Shown: positions 16,464 to 26,489, counted from the stretch's first letter. The stretch: 64,000 nt of DNA from Sphingomonas radiodurans (GCF_020866845.1 NZ_CP086594.1:2294001-2358000), one strand, 5' to 3'. The notes: a model not told the origin generated them from the sequence alone. Numbers and translations: made by a program.

Positions 16464-17177
16464 TTAAGCGGCAGCAGCACTGATTTTTAGGTTAGCCGCT
16501 CCTGCCTCTACAATCGCCATAAGACGGCTGTTCGAGACATGAGAATAGCGCGCAGTGCTTGCGTGTGACTGATGCCCTAAAACCTTCCCGAGGCTATGAA
16601 GATCGAAACCTGCGTCAATAGCCGATGACGCGAAAGTATGTCTTAAATCGTGGATCCTGGTGTCTGGCAGCTTGGCTTCTGCTCGCGCGGTCTGCCAAGC
16701 ATGCTTAATGGTCGTAAGATGCTTGGTTGGATCGGACGTGTTTGGGAACAGGTATTTACCGCCGTCGACCTTGGGTATGAGTTCTATCATCTCGATCGCT
16801 GCGGCGCTTAGGAGCCTCGAACTAACGACCGGTTTCGACGACGGTCGCATGAACGATGCGAGGGCCAACGCCCTCATGAAGCCGCCCGCCGTTCCTTGCG
16901 AAAGCCGTCCCAGCTCGGACCCACGTGGGTTCTCAAGCCAAAGCCCCTTCGCCTCAGCCGCCGCCGTTTCCCTTGTGGAAGTGCCATAAAGAAGGTGGTG
17001 CACCACTTTCTTTATAGCACTTCCAGCAGGAAACCGGGGCTGAGGCGAAAAGGCTTCGGCTTTGAAGCGCACGTAAGTCCTGGCTGGAATAGCTTTCAGT
17101 AAGGAGGCGGGCGGTTTCATGAATGCGTCGGCCCTGGCATCGATCATGCACGGAGAGTTAGGCGTACCAAGGCGCAA
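16464..17177 (-). pseudogene. Tyrosine recombinase, catalytic C-terminal fragment
   Basis: The open frame has 237 codons, but only the last ~125 residues are recognisable. They include LSAAAIEMI, a YLFP strand, RIHDLRHTFASSAIDAG (box II His/Arg), LGKVLGHQ and the nucleophile Tyr in TARYSHVS. The upstream core-binding region and the first catalytic Arg are missing. From base 16847 upward the frame runs through an inverted-repeat element (separate entry) and gives unrelated sequence. I read this as an integrase whose 5' part was replaced or interrupted, so it is probably inactive. Its location next to a tRNA-Thr scar fits an integrase that targeted that tRNA. Confidence 0.75.
16847..17152. repeat. 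Large imperfect inverted repeat, ~306 bp
   Basis: Two arms of ~154 bp meet head to head at 17000/17001, with GTGGTG|CACCAC at the centre and no spacer. Reading outward from the centre, both arms carry similar blocks in the same order: TTCTTTAT, GCACTTCC, GGCTGAGGCGAA, GGCTT, CACGT, GGCGGGCGG followed by TTCATGA, GCGT.GGCCCT, GCATCG.TCATGC. By eye the identity is roughly three quarters, with small gaps. The arms differ enough to be old. The structure could fold into a long cruciform or hairpin. It resembles a MITE or a palindromic insertion and lies within the recombinase locus. Confidence 0.75.
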
Positions 17178-17484
17178 TGGAGCGCGCTGATAAGGTCGAC
17201 TCGGATGCGCTAGGTCTAGATCGAGATGCTACCCAAGCACGACACTCGCCGGCATTAAAGAGCTAACCCCGGCGGTGCCCGGTTCGGCCTGCAAGGCTCT
17301 TATTCAGCGCGGGTTTGCGAGGCTGTCTACTTCTACGGCTTCGCTGCCTAAAACACCCTTGCCATTGTTGGCGGCAAATAAAGAATGATCGTTATTCGGC
17401 GACAATCATCTCGATTGCGCCAGTGCGAGTGAGACCACTAGGAAGCCGGGCGCCGATCGCCCCATAACGCTAGCAGCGCAGAGC
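17153..17484. other. Intergenic stretch right of the inverted repeat
   Basis: I see no gene. The sequence contains no obvious remainder of the recombinase 5' end. A relatively AT-rich patch at 17360-17410 follows GGCGGCAAATAAAG. It ends at the stop codon of the leftward receiver gene, so it may carry that gene's terminator, but no clear GC stem with a T-run was found. Confidence 0.4.
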
Positions 17485-17913
17485 TCAGCTCGGACGATAT
17501 TGCCCGAAGCCGGCTTGTCGGCGGTGCGGTGTCGGGGAGGTCTTGGCCTTTTTTGCCAGTAGCTCATCAACCCTGAAGAGCAGTTCGGCCGGGTCGAACG
17601 GCTTCGTCATGTAATCGTCTGCACCTTCGTAATATCCGAGATCGACATCCTTGCCGCTCGTCCGTCCCGTTAGGAGCAGGACCGGTAGCTCGCAGAATTC
17701 GATCGAATTGCGCAATTCGCGCAGCACCAGCAGCCCGCTGAGGCCGGGCATGTTGCAATCGAGAATCACCAGATCGGGTTGTCTCGCGCGAATCGCGTTG
17801 AGCGCGTCGCGCCCGTCCGGCAAAACCCCGGCGGCGTGGCCGCCGGCGATGAGCGCCTCACAGGCGATCTCACCCACAATCTCGTCGTCTTCCGCGATGA
17901 TGATCCGCGCCAT
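17485..17913 (-). CDS. Single-domain response regulator
   Basis: The protein has 142 residues from ATG 17913 (MARIIIAEDDEIVGEIACEA). It is a receiver domain only: acidic pair in AEDDE, phospho-acceptor Asp52 in ILDCNMPGLSG, Thr in LLLTGRTSG and Lys in TKPFDP. A basic tail (KKAKTSPTPHRRQAGFGQYR) replaces any output domain. It is 79 bp downstream of the hybrid histidine kinase on the same strand and is probably its partner in a phosphorelay through the kinase's Hpt domain, much like DivK- or Sma0114-type receivers. The output target is not encoded here. Confidence 0.88.
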   Translation of the reverse strand: MARIIIAEDDEIVGEIACEALIAGGHAAGVLPDGRDALNAIRARQPDLVILDCNMPGLSGLLVLRELRNSIEFCELPVLLLTGRTSGKDVDLGYYEGADDYMTKPFDPAELLFRVDELLAKKAKTSPTPHRRQAGFGQYRPS

Positions 17914-17992
17914 GTTTGATCCAACTCCGCTGATGTCGATGTAACCCGCCACCGCGAACGTCATAATGCTAGGAAAAGATTAACATCTTGAC

Positions 17993-20900
17993 TCAGGCCG
18001 CCGCCAGAAGCGCCGCCAGCGCATCGGGCAACTTGTTGTCGCGCTCCGCACCGCTCCATGTGCGCATGCCAAGTTCCAGATCGCGCGCGCGCTCGCCCAA
18101 GGCCGGATCGCCGAACATCGCCGCCGTTCCGGCAAGTTTGTGCATCATCTCCGCCAGCTCCGTGAAATCGACATGCTCGAAGCTGCCAGACCGAAGCAAG
18201 GCGCCGATCGTCTCCAGCGCGTCGTTTCGGCGTCTCGCATAGCGTTCGCGGACATTCGCGCTCAGCGCCGGAATGGTCGCGGCGGGCCTGACGGTCAGCT
18301 CGGTCCATCGAGTCAGCGCCGAGCGAAGCTCGTCCAGATGAACCGGCTTGGCGAGATGGGCTTGCATTCCGGCATCGAGGCAGATCGCGATATCATCGGC
18401 ATAGGCATTGGCAGTCAGGGCGACGATCGGCAGCCGATCAGCGGCGATGCCGCTGTCGCGAATGGCGCGGGTCGCATCGATGCCACCAAGCACCGGCATC
18501 TGCATGTCCATCAGCACGATGGCATAAGGATTGCCGGCAACAGCGGCGTCGCGGACCATCGTCACGGCTTGTGCGCCATCGGCGGCGATGTCGCAGTGGT
18601 AGCCAAGCTGCCGCAGCATGGCGCTCATCAGCAACTGATTCACGTCGTGATCCTCCGCAACCAGGACTCGTTTGGCGTTCTCGTCCGTGGATACTGCAGC
18701 AATCGGTTCAGCGGTCGATGTGACATGACGGGCGGCTGCGCGGCGCTCGACGGCAGCTTCCAGCGGCAGCGTCAAATAGAAGCGGCTCCCTTCGCCCGGC
18801 GCGCTTTCCAGCTTCACCGAGGCGTTCATCAGACGCGCCAGCTGAACGCTGATTGCAAGGCCGAGCCCGGTGCCGCCGAATCTCGAGACGATGCCGCTGT
18901 CGGCTTGGACGAATTGTTCGAAGATCGCCTCCTGACGGCTCGCATCGATGCCGATGCCGGTATCTTCGACCGCGATGATCACCTCGGACCCGACCCCTGA
19001 CCATGCGCGCAACGAGACGCTGCCGCGTTCGGTGAATTTGATCGCATTCCCGAGCAGGTTGAGCACGATCTGCCGCAGGCGCAGGCCATCTCCCATCACC
19101 AAGGGCGGTAACGTCGATGAGAGATCGATCTCGCCGCGCAGCCCCTTCTTTGCGATGGCAGGGGCGACGAGCTTCATGCAGGCGTTGAGCGCATGCGTGA
19201 GATCGAATGGCTCGTGCGCGATCTTCATCTGATTGGCCTCGACCTTGGATAGGTCGAGAATGTCGTTGAGCAAGCGCATCATCGCACGACCCGAGTCAGC
19301 GATCAGTTCGACCTGCTTGCGCTGTTCGGGGTGCAGATCGCTTTCGCGAAGCAGCTCGGTGAAGCCGATGACGCCGTTCATCGGCGTGCGGATCTCGTGG
19401 CTCATGTTCGCGAGGAAGTTCGCTTTCGCGCTTACTGCCGCCTCGGCCTGCAGGCGTGCTTCGCGAAGCTCGTCGTCGGCACGGACCTGGTCGGTTACGT
19501 CGCGACATACCGAAACGACGCGCGGCGAATCCTGGTACGCGGCAATGCGCGCGGAAACGTCGATCCAGACGTACACCCCATCCTTCCGTCGCATCCGGAA
19601 GCGCAGCGTGACCACTTCACCGGCCGGCCGCGATCTCAGCTCGCTCCATTGCCGGTCAAGCAGGGCACGATCCTCGACCGGCGCATAATGATACGGTGTG
19701 GTCCCAATCATCTCATCGGGCGCATAGCCGAGCACATTGCGTGACGAGGGCGAGACGAAGACCAGTCTTCCCTGTTCGTCGGTGATGACGATGAGATCGC
19801 TCGCTTCTTCGCTGATTAGGCGATATTGCGCGTCTTGCGCATGCCGCTGGGCCTCAGCCGTCACCTGCTCGGTAACGTCCTGCAAAACGCCGAACAGACC
19901 GATCGGCACGCCATCCGGATCAAGTTCAATTTCGGCGCGTGTGAGGACATGGACGATTGCACCGTCCGATCGGATGACACGTGACCGCGAGGTGAATCCC
20001 GTCGCGCTCGCCAGTGCTTCCGTGACAGTCGCTTTGACATGATCGATGTCGTCCGGGTGGTACACGGCCAGCGCGGCTTCGAGCGTCGGCTCGACCCCCG
20101 GCGCGAAGCCGTAGATGCGCAGGATTTCCTCGGACCAGAACATCTTGCGGGTGGTACGATCCAGCCGCCAATGACCGAGCTGCCCCATCGCTTCGGCCAT
20201 CGTCAGCAAGCGATTGCTTTCGCTGACGCGCCGACTGGCCTCAAGAAGAGCAATTTCGGATTCAACCGCCGGTGTTACGTCCTGCAACACACCGAACAAT
20301 GCGCTGATCGTGCCGGTCTCGGACCGCTCCACGCGCCCCCGCGTGACGATGTGACGAACCGAACCGTCCCGGTTGATGAGTCGCGCTTTCAGATCGAAGT
20401 CAGCACCTTGCGAAATTGAACGATCAAGCGCTTGCATGACGCGCGCGCGGTCGTCTGGATGATATGCCGCGACGGCCTCATCCACGGTCGGTACGTGGTC
20501 AGCCGGAACGCCGTGGATCGAGCATACGACTTCGGACCAGAACAGACGCTTTTCGGCGACATCGAGCCGCCAGTGGCCGATTTGCGCGACGGTTTCGGTC
20601 ATCGTGAGCAGCCGGTTCGCCTCGCCCAGCGTGACCAATGCCGAACGTGACACCGTCTCCGCCTGCTCGAGCTTGGCATTGTCGCACTCGAGCTGCGCGA
20701 TCGCCGCCGCCAGCATCCGCATGCGCCGGCGACGATCGAAGAATGCGGCGCCTGCCAGCACGATCGCGAGCGCGAGGCTGGCGATCACGACAACGCGGGC
20801 GATCGCCTGGAGCCGGGTCGATTTGCTAAGTCGACGGCGGAGTAGGCGATCTTCGGCTTGCCGAAACTGGGTGAGCGTCTCTCGAATGATCTGCGTGGCC

Positions 20901-21316
20901 GATTGGGGCGTCTTGCCACGCACTCCGATGCCCGCCGCAGACGGGATCGACTGACTGGTGAGCGTCATATCGACGCAGCGTCGTAGCTGGAGAAGGCGAG
21001 CGTGATGGTCAGGATTGTCACGCGTCTGCTGCGCCAGTTTCTCGACCGCAACTGAGAGGTTCCGACGACCACCGGCAAGGCCGGAAGCGTCGTCACCTTG
21101 CTTGGGAATCGCATACCTGCGCTGCTCCACCTCAATCAGCGTCGTGGCCATTTCTACGCGGTCGAGGAGAGCCTTCACCGTAAAGGTGTGCCGGACCCAG
21201 CTATCGGCGGTTCGCTGTTGCCGGTTCAGCCACACCGCCGATATGCCGCAGCAAATCAGCAGCGCAAAACCAAGCACCAAAATGGTTCGCGTGATCCAAG
21301 GCGTTCGACCTACCAT
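17993..21316 (-). CDS. Hybrid histidine kinase with PAS, receiver and Hpt domains
   Basis: A 1107-residue sensor. Transmembrane helices at ~9-29 and ~172-193 flank a periplasmic helical domain resembling CHASE3. A short coiled coil leads to three PAS domains (about 235-345, 360-485 and 490-615). The first two are similar in sequence to each other (each has IGHWRLD or LGHWRLD, then FWSE and YHPDD), suggesting duplication. Then come HisKA (His640 in NMSHEIRTP), the ATPase domain (N-box LLGNAIKFT, G-box GTGLGLAIS), a receiver (Asp937 in IVLMDMQMP) and Hpt (His1059 in MMHKLAGTAA). It can run a full His-Asp-His relay, probably to the single-domain receiver encoded downstream. Confidence 0.93.
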   Translation of the reverse strand: MVGRTPWITRTILVLGFALLICCGISAVWLNRQQRTADSWVRHTFTVKALLDRVEMATTLIEVEQRRYAIPKQGDDASGLAGGRRNLSVAVEKLAQQTRDNPDHHARLLQLRRCVDMTLTSQSIPSAAGIGVRGKTPQSATQIIRETLTQFRQAEDRLLRRRLSKSTRLQAIARVVVIASLALAIVLAGAAFFDRRRRMRMLAAAIAQLECDNAKLEQAETVSRSALVTLGEANRLLTMTETVAQIGHWRLDVAEKRLFWSEVVCSIHGVPADHVPTVDEAVAAYHPDDRARVMQALDRSISQGADFDLKARLINRDGSVRHIVTRGRVERSETGTISALFGVLQDVTPAVESEIALLEASRRVSESNRLLTMAEAMGQLGHWRLDRTTRKMFWSEEILRIYGFAPGVEPTLEAALAVYHPDDIDHVKATVTEALASATGFTSRSRVIRSDGAIVHVLTRAEIELDPDGVPIGLFGVLQDVTEQVTAEAQRHAQDAQYRLISEEASDLIVITDEQGRLVFVSPSSRNVLGYAPDEMIGTTPYHYAPVEDRALLDRQWSELRSRPAGEVVTLRFRMRRKDGVYVWIDVSARIAAYQDSPRVVSVCRDVTDQVRADDELREARLQAEAAVSAKANFLANMSHEIRTPMNGVIGFTELLRESDLHPEQRKQVELIADSGRAMMRLLNDILDLSKVEANQMKIAHEPFDLTHALNACMKLVAPAIAKKGLRGEIDLSSTLPPLVMGDGLRLRQIVLNLLGNAIKFTERGSVSLRAWSGVGSEVIIAVEDTGIGIDASRQEAIFEQFVQADSGIVSRFGGTGLGLAISVQLARLMNASVKLESAPGEGSRFYLTLPLEAAVERRAAARHVTSTAEPIAAVSTDENAKRVLVAEDHDVNQLLMSAMLRQLGYHCDIAADGAQAVTMVRDAAVAGNPYAIVLMDMQMPVLGGIDATRAIRDSGIAADRLPIVALTANAYADDIAICLDAGMQAHLAKPVHLDELRSALTRWTELTVRPAATIPALSANVRERYARRRNDALETIGALLRSGSFEHVDFTELAEMMHKLAGTAAMFGDPALGERARDLELGMRTWSGAERDNKLPDALAALLAAA

Positions 21317-21674
21317 ATCGCGCTTCCCAGCCTGATCATCGATCAGGCTTAGCGGCGATTTGCTTAACTAGTTGTGCGTCAGGTCATCTCCCTGGAGGCC
21401 GCTCCCGTTCGATTCGCGGCGCGCCGCCGCAAGAAGACGCGGCTGGCAGACGGCCCGTGACGCCGCTGGGCTCCCCGATTTACGGGCTCACGACCTGGCT
21501 CCTGAGGCGCGGTTCTGAGTTGCCAACGGTGTCCCCGCTATACGCAAAACATATGCGGAATGCCGGGAATCGCGCTCGAATAGCTATCGCGGCCGGCCTT
21601 ATTTGACGTCCCACTATTCGCTGCGTCGGCGTCATTTCCCGCGGCCGCGAGCGGTAGCGTGGAGACCAAGTACC
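21317..21674. other. Divergent promoter region, 358 bp
   Basis: It lies between the leftward hybrid kinase and the rightward TorF/kdp genes. No convincing gene is present. The stretch 21330-21400 (TTTGCTTAACTAGTTGTGCG) is AT-richer and lies directly upstream of the kinase; 21530-21600 is upstream of the porin. I could not identify a KdpE box with confidence. Confidence 0.45.
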
Positions 21675-22526
21675 GTGCCGATCCGATATATTACCGCCGC
21701 CGTTGCGGCGACTTTTGCCTCCGCCAGCGCCACGCTGGCGCAATCGACGGACACTTCCTCCCCGCCCGTCACGGTCAGTGGATCGGCAACGATCGCGTCC
21801 GACTACCGCTTTCGCGGCGTGTCGCAGACTGATCGCGAGATGACGGTCCAAGGCGGCGTCACCGTCGCTCACGACAGCGGGGTCTACGCCGGCTTGTGGG
21901 GATCGAACCTCGCAGGCTGGGGAACGTTCGGCGGGGCGAATGCGGAGCTCGATCTGATCGCAGGCTACCGCACAAAGCTAAGCGACAGCGCGACGCTCGA
22001 CCTCGGCGCGGTCTGGTACATGTATCCCGGCGGCGCGGACAAAACCGACTTCGTCGAACCCTTCGCCAAGCTGACGGGAACGACTGGCCAAGCGACACTG
22101 ACCGCCGGCGTCGCTTATGCCCCGAAGCAGGAGGCGCTGGGCCGCTGGTATTTCACTGGTGCCGATGCCGCCGCCGGGGTCTTCAACGATCCGGGCGCGA
22201 AGGACGATAACCTCTACCTCTGGGGCGACGCGTCGGTCGGCGTTGCCGGCACGCCGCTGACCGCCAAGGCACATCTCGGCTATTCGGATGGCAATCCGGG
22301 GCTTGGCCCGAACGCAACTAGCGTCGCACCGACGGGGCGTTATTGGGACTGGTCGGTCGGTCTCGACGCGGGCTGGCACGGGCTGGTGCTGGGCGTCGCC
22401 TATGTCGGGACAGACATCTCGGATCGCGACGCCGCTTATCTGCGGCCAAGCTTCAGCAAGGGACAGGACGGCACCGGTAATATCGCCGGCGGCACCGCGC
22501 TCGTCTCGCTGACCGCTGCGTTCTGA
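21675..22526 (+). CDS. TorF-family putative porin
   Basis: The protein has 283 residues. I chose GTG 21675, preceded by GTGGAGACC, because it gives a normal signal peptide (AAVAATFASASATLAQ). The mature protein starts with a GSATIASDYRFRGVSQT motif typical of the TIGR02001/TorF family, and alternates beta-strands and glycine-rich turns to a C-terminal aromatic residue (SLTAAF), as outer-membrane barrels do. It precedes kdpF by ~100 bp on the same strand, with the 27-codon ORF between them. It may be an outer-membrane entry route for potassium co-regulated with Kdp; that function is inference from position. Confidence 0.85.
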   Translation: MPIRYITAAVAATFASASATLAQSTDTSSPPVTVSGSATIASDYRFRGVSQTDREMTVQGGVTVAHDSGVYAGLWGSNLAGWGTFGGANAELDLIAGYRTKLSDSATLDLGAVWYMYPGGADKTDFVEPFAKLTGTTGQATLTAGVAYAPKQEALGRWYFTGADAAAGVFNDPGAKDDNLYLWGDASVGVAGTPLTAKAHLGYSDGNPGLGPNATSVAPTGRYWDWSVGLDAGWHGLVLGVAYVGTDISDRDAAYLRPSFSKGQDGTGNIAGGTALVSLTAAF

Positions 22527-22536
22527 GGGGACCGCG

Positions 22537-22620
22537 ATGCAAGACATGATCTGGCTGTCGATCCTCGGCGGGCTGGTGGCGCTGACGCTCGCCTACGCCC
22601 GCCTGTGCGACCGCGCGTGA
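22537..22620 (+). CDS. 27-residue membrane peptide before kdpF
   Basis: A short ORF with ATG at 22537 (upstream GAGGGGACCGCG) and stop at 22620. The peptide MQDMIWLSILGGLVALTLAY plus seven residues forms one hydrophobic helix and ends in a charged tail (ARLCDRA). It sits 10 bp after the TorF stop and 10 bp before kdpF, so it is within the likely transcript. KdpF itself is the next ORF, so this would be a second small single-helix protein. It may stabilise the pump or be a duplicate of kdpF. The evidence is spacing, ribosome site and hydrophobic pattern only. Confidence 0.6.
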   Translation: MQDMIWLSILGGLVALTLAYARLCDRA

Positions 22621-22630
22621 GGAGCCCGCG

Positions 22631-22720
22631 ATGACCATCGACCTCTGGCTCGCCGCGCTCTGCGCCGCCGGGCTGCTCGCCTATCTAGTGGCGGTCCTCC
22701 TCCGCCCCGAACGCTTCTAG
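22631..22720 (+). CDS. kdpF: KdpF, small potassium-pump subunit
   Basis: A 29-residue peptide beginning [20 protein letters not shown], a single membrane helix ending with LLRPERF. The 'YL...LLRPE.F' end is typical of KdpF, which stabilises the KdpABC complex in the inner membrane. A GGAG sequence lies 6 bp before the ATG, and KdpA follows 14 bp after the stop with its own AAAGGAG site. Confidence 0.9.
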   Translation: MTIDLWLAALCAAGLLAYLVAVLLRPERF

Positions 22721-22734
22721 AAAGGAGCGATCCA

Positions 22735-24438
22735 ATGACCATTCAGGGTTGGGGCCTAATCCTCGCCTTCGTCGCCGCGCTGCTGGCGCTCGCCAAGCCG
22801 ACCGGCTTGTGGCTGTTCGCGCTATACGAAGGACGCCGCACGCCGTTGCATGCAGTGCTCGGCCCCGTCGAGCGCGGCTTCTACGCTCTTGCCGGGGTCG
22901 ATCCCGCGCAGGAGCAGGGCTGGCGTCGTTATGCCGTGCACATGCTGGCATTCAATGTTGCGATGCTGGCGCTAACTTATGCGGTGCTGCGATTGCAGGG
23001 GATGCTGCCGCTCAATCCGCTGGGCCGCGACGGCATTGGCGCGGACGGTGCGTTCAACACCGCCATCAGCTTCACCACCAACACCAATTGGCAATGGTAT
23101 TCTGGCGAGGCCGCGCTGTCGAACCTCAGCCAGATGCTGGCGCTGACCGTACAGAACTTCACCAGTGCGGCGACTGGCATTGCGCTGGCCTTCGCGCTGT
23201 TCCGTGGCTTCGCGCGACGCGAGGCGGCGGCGATCGGCAATTTCTGGGCCGATATGACGCGGGTGACATTGTATCTGCTGCTGCCGGTCTGCGTCGTCTA
23301 CGCGCTGTTCCTGGTCGCGAGCGGCGTGCCGCAGACGCTGGCCGGATCGATCGACGTCACCACATTGGAAGGTGTTCGTCAGACGCTCGCGCTCGGGCCG
23401 GTTGCCAGTCAGGAAGCGATCAAGATGCTCGGCACCAATGGTGGCGGGTTCTTCAACGCCAATTCGGCGCATCCGTTCGAGAACCCCGGCGCGCTGACGA
23501 ACTTCGTGCAGATGCTGTCGATCTTCGTGATCGGCACCGGGCTGACGTGGACGTTTGGCAAGGCGGTCGGCGACACGCGTCAGGGGTGGGCGATCCTTAG
23601 CGCAATGATGCTGCTGTTCCTGGCGGGGGTCGGCATCACCTATGCGCAGGAAGCTGCGGGCAATCCCGTGCTGCACGGGCTCGGCGTTGCTGGCGGCAAC
23701 ATGGAAGGAAAAGAGGTCCGCTTTGGCATCGCCGCGAGCGCGCTGTTCTCGGTCGTCACCACCGCGGCGTCGTGCGGCGCGGTCAACGCGATGCACGACA
23801 GCTTTACGCCATTGGGCGGCATGATCCCGCTGCTGAACATCCAACTGGGCGAGGTGGTGATCGGCGGCGTCGGGGCGGGCATCTACGGCTTCCTGCTGTT
23901 CGCGATCCTGGCGGTGTTCGTCGCCGGGCTGATGGTTGGGCGCACGCCCGAATATGTCGGCAAGAAGATCGAGGCGCGCGAGGTGAAGCTGGCGGTGCTC
24001 GCGATCGCCATCCTGCCGCTGTTCATCCTCGGCGGAACGGCACTGTCGGTGGTGGGCGAGGCCGGGCTCGCCGGCCCGCTCAACAAGGGGCCGCACGGGT
24101 TCAGCGAGATCCTTTACGGCTTCACCAGCGCGGTCGGCAACAACGGCTCGGCCTTCGCCGGGCTCACCGCCGGCACGCCCTGGTACAACGGCCTGCTGGG
24201 AGTCGCGATGTGGTTCGGGCGGTTCTTCGTGATCGTGCCGATGCTGGCGATCGCCGGCAGCCTAGCGGCCAAGCGCCACACCCCTAGCGGCGCGGGATCG
24301 TTCCCGACCACCGGCGGCCTGTGGATCGGCCTGCTCGTCGGCATCATCCTGGTGCTCGGCGGCCTCACCTTCCTGCCGAGCCTCGCGCTCGGTCCCATCG
24401 CCGATCATCTAGCGATGATCCGCGGCCAGCTTTCGTAA
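22735..24438 (+). CDS. kdpA: KdpA, potassium-binding channel subunit
   Basis: A 567-residue inner-membrane protein, close to the E. coli length (557). It has the ten-helix architecture with four selectivity-filter-like segments: [34 protein letters not shown], a repeat around [17 protein letters not shown], and [14 protein letters not shown]. KdpA is the channel-like subunit that selects K+ and passes it to the ATPase KdpB. The operon order kdpF-A-B-C-D-E is complete. The TGTGG or GTG alternatives were rejected because the ATG at 22735 has an ideal ribosome site. Confidence 0.97.
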   Translation: MTIQGWGLILAFVAALLALAKPTGLWLFALYEGRRTPLHAVLGPVERGFYALAGVDPAQEQGWRRYAVHMLAFNVAMLALTYAVLRLQGMLPLNPLGRDGIGADGAFNTAISFTTNTNWQWYSGEAALSNLSQMLALTVQNFTSAATGIALAFALFRGFARREAAAIGNFWADMTRVTLYLLLPVCVVYALFLVASGVPQTLAGSIDVTTLEGVRQTLALGPVASQEAIKMLGTNGGGFFNANSAHPFENPGALTNFVQMLSIFVIGTGLTWTFGKAVGDTRQGWAILSAMMLLFLAGVGITYAQEAAGNPVLHGLGVAGGNMEGKEVRFGIAASALFSVVTTAASCGAVNAMHDSFTPLGGMIPLLNIQLGEVVIGGVGAGIYGFLLFAILAVFVAGLMVGRTPEYVGKKIEAREVKLAVLAIAILPLFILGGTALSVVGEAGLAGPLNKGPHGFSEILYGFTSAVGNNGSAFAGLTAGTPWYNGLLGVAMWFGRFFVIVPMLAIAGSLAAKRHTPSGAGSFPTTGGLWIGLLVGIILVLGGLTFLPSLALGPIADHLAMIRGQLS

Positions 24439-24449
24439 GGGACGCCGTC

Positions 24450-26477
24450 ATGGCCAACGCCCAAAGCCTGTTCACCGCCGACCTGATCGTGCCTGCGATC
24501 GGCGGCGCCTTTCACAAACTCGATCCGCGCCAGTTGATCCGCAACCCCGTCATGTTCACGACGGCGGTGGTCGCGATACTGGTGACTGTGCTGCTCCTCA
24601 TCGGGCAGGATGATCTTTCCACCGGCTTCAAGCTGCAGCTCGCCGGATGGTTGTGGCTGACCGTTCTGTTCGGCACGTTCGCCGAAGCGCTCGCCGAAGG
24701 ACGCGGCAAGGCGCAGGCGGCAAGCTTGCGCGATACCAAGGCCGAGTTGAAGGCCAAGCGATTGATCGGCGTCGGCGATACCTGGGAACTGGTTCCAGCG
24801 ACGCGCCTCTCGGTCGGCGACGTCGTGGTGGTTGAAACTGGGGACCTGATCCCGTCCGACGGCGACGTGGTCGCGGGCGTCGCGTCGGTGAACGAAGCGG
24901 CAATCACCGGTGAAAGCGCGCCGGTGATCCGTGAAGCCGGCGGTGACCGGTCGGCGGTCACCGCGGGCACGCGCGTCATCTCCGATGCGATCCACGTCCG
25001 CGTGACGGTCGAGCCGGGCCAGGGCTTCCTTGATCGGATGATCGCGCTGGTCGAAGGCGCGGAGCGGCAGAAGACGCCTAACGAAGTCGCGCTGACGATC
25101 CTGCTCGTCGGGCTGACGATCATCTTCCTGATCGCGGTCGGGACGATTCCCGGCTTCGCGTCGTACGCAGGCGGATCAATCCCCGTCGTCGTGCTGGCGG
25201 CGCTGTTCATCACGCTGATCCCGACGACGATCGCCGCGCTGCTGTCGGCGATCGGCATCGCGGGCATGGACCGGCTGGTGCGGTTCAACGTGCTCGCGAA
25301 GTCAGGCCGTGCGGTCGAGGCGGCCGGCGACATCGACGTGCTGCTGCTCGACAAGACCGGCACGATCACGATCGGCGACCGTCAGGCGAGCGAGTTCCGA
25401 CCGGTCGGCGGCGCGAGCGTCGAGGAATTGGCCGATGCCGCGCTGTTCGCCAGCCTGGCGGACGAAACGCCAGAGGGCCGCTCGATCGCTGCCCTAGCCC
25501 GTGACCGCTACAGCCTGTCGCGCGAATTGCCTTCCGACGCCGAGGTCATTCCCTTCACCGCGCAGACCCGCGTCTCGGGCGTGCGCACCGCTGACATGCT
25601 CGTACAGAAAGGTGCGGTAGATTCGATTCTGCGCGCCAATCCAGGCTCCGGCGAAACCGCCGCTGCGACCGAGTTGCGCCGCATCACCGACGAGATCGCC
25701 CGCGCCGGTGGCACGCCGCTGGCGGTAGCGAAGGACGGGCGGCTGCTCGGCGCGATCTTCCTCAAGGACGTGGTCAAGGCCGGTATCCGTGAACGCTTCG
25801 GCGAATTGCGCGCGATGGGCATCCGCACCGTCATGATCACCGGCGACAATCCGCTGACCGCTGCAGCCATCGCCGCCGAGGCCGGGGTCGACGATTTCCT
25901 CGCTCAGGCCACGCCCGAGGACAAATTGGAGCTGATCCGCAAGGAACAGCAGGGCGGACGGCTGGTCGCGATGTGTGGCGATGGCACCAATGATGCACCC
26001 GCGCTCGCCCAGGCCGATGTCGGCGTCGCGATGAACACCGGCACGCAGGCCGCGCGCGAGGCAGGCAACATGGTCGACCTCGACAGCGACCCGACCAAGC
26101 TGATCGAGGTCGTGGGCCTAGGCAAGCAATTGCTGATGACGCGCGGGAGCCTCACGACCTTTTCGGTCGCCAACGACGTCGCCAAGTATTTCGCGATCAT
26201 CCCGGCGATCTTCGTCGCGCTCTATCCTGGTCTCGGCGTACTCAATGTGATGGGGCTATCGAGCCCGACCAGCGCGATCCTAGCCGCGATCATCTTCAAT
26301 GCGCTGGTCATCCCTGCGCTGGTGCCGCTGGCGCTCAAGGGCGTCGCCTATAAGCCGATGGGCGCCGGGCCGCTGCTAGCGCGCAATCTCGGCATTTACG
26401 GCCTTGGCGGCCTCGTCGCGCCGTTCATCGGCATAAAGCTGATCGACCTCGTGGTCGCCGGCCTCGGACTTGCGTAA
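24450..26477 (+). CDS. kdpB: KdpB, potassium-transporting P-type ATPase
   Basis: The protein has 675 residues from ATG 24450, 11 bp after kdpA. It is a P-type ATPase: actuator motif ITGESAPV, phosphorylation Asp301 in [11 protein letters not shown], hinge [19 protein letters not shown], and nucleotide-domain [10 protein letters not shown]. It is smaller than most P-type ATPases and has the seven-helix Kdp arrangement. It hydrolyses ATP to drive K+ uptake through KdpA. Confidence 0.97.
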   Translation: MANAQSLFTADLIVPAIGGAFHKLDPRQLIRNPVMFTTAVVAILVTVLLLIGQDDLSTGFKLQLAGWLWLTVLFGTFAEALAEGRGKAQAASLRDTKAELKAKRLIGVGDTWELVPATRLSVGDVVVVETGDLIPSDGDVVAGVASVNEAAITGESAPVIREAGGDRSAVTAGTRVISDAIHVRVTVEPGQGFLDRMIALVEGAERQKTPNEVALTILLVGLTIIFLIAVGTIPGFASYAGGSIPVVVLAALFITLIPTTIAALLSAIGIAGMDRLVRFNVLAKSGRAVEAAGDIDVLLLDKTGTITIGDRQASEFRPVGGASVEELADAALFASLADETPEGRSIAALARDRYSLSRELPSDAEVIPFTAQTRVSGVRTADMLVQKGAVDSILRANPGSGETAAATELRRITDEIARAGGTPLAVAKDGRLLGAIFLKDVVKAGIRERFGELRAMGIRTVMITGDNPLTAAAIAAEAGVDDFLAQATPEDKLELIRKEQQGGRLVAMCGDGTNDAPALAQADVGVAMNTGTQAAREAGNMVDLDSDPTKLIEVVGLGKQLLMTRGSLTTFSVANDVAKYFAIIPAIFVALYPGLGVLNVMGLSSPTSAILAAIIFNALVIPALVPLALKGVAYKPMGAGPLLARNLGIYGLGGLVAPFIGIKLIDLVVAGLGLA

Positions 26478-26489
26478 GGAATTGGAACG

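Noticed and set aside
22537-22620. Calling the 27-codon ORF kdpF
   Set aside because: The next ORF (22631-22720) has the better KdpF match (LLRPERF end) and the right distance to kdpA.
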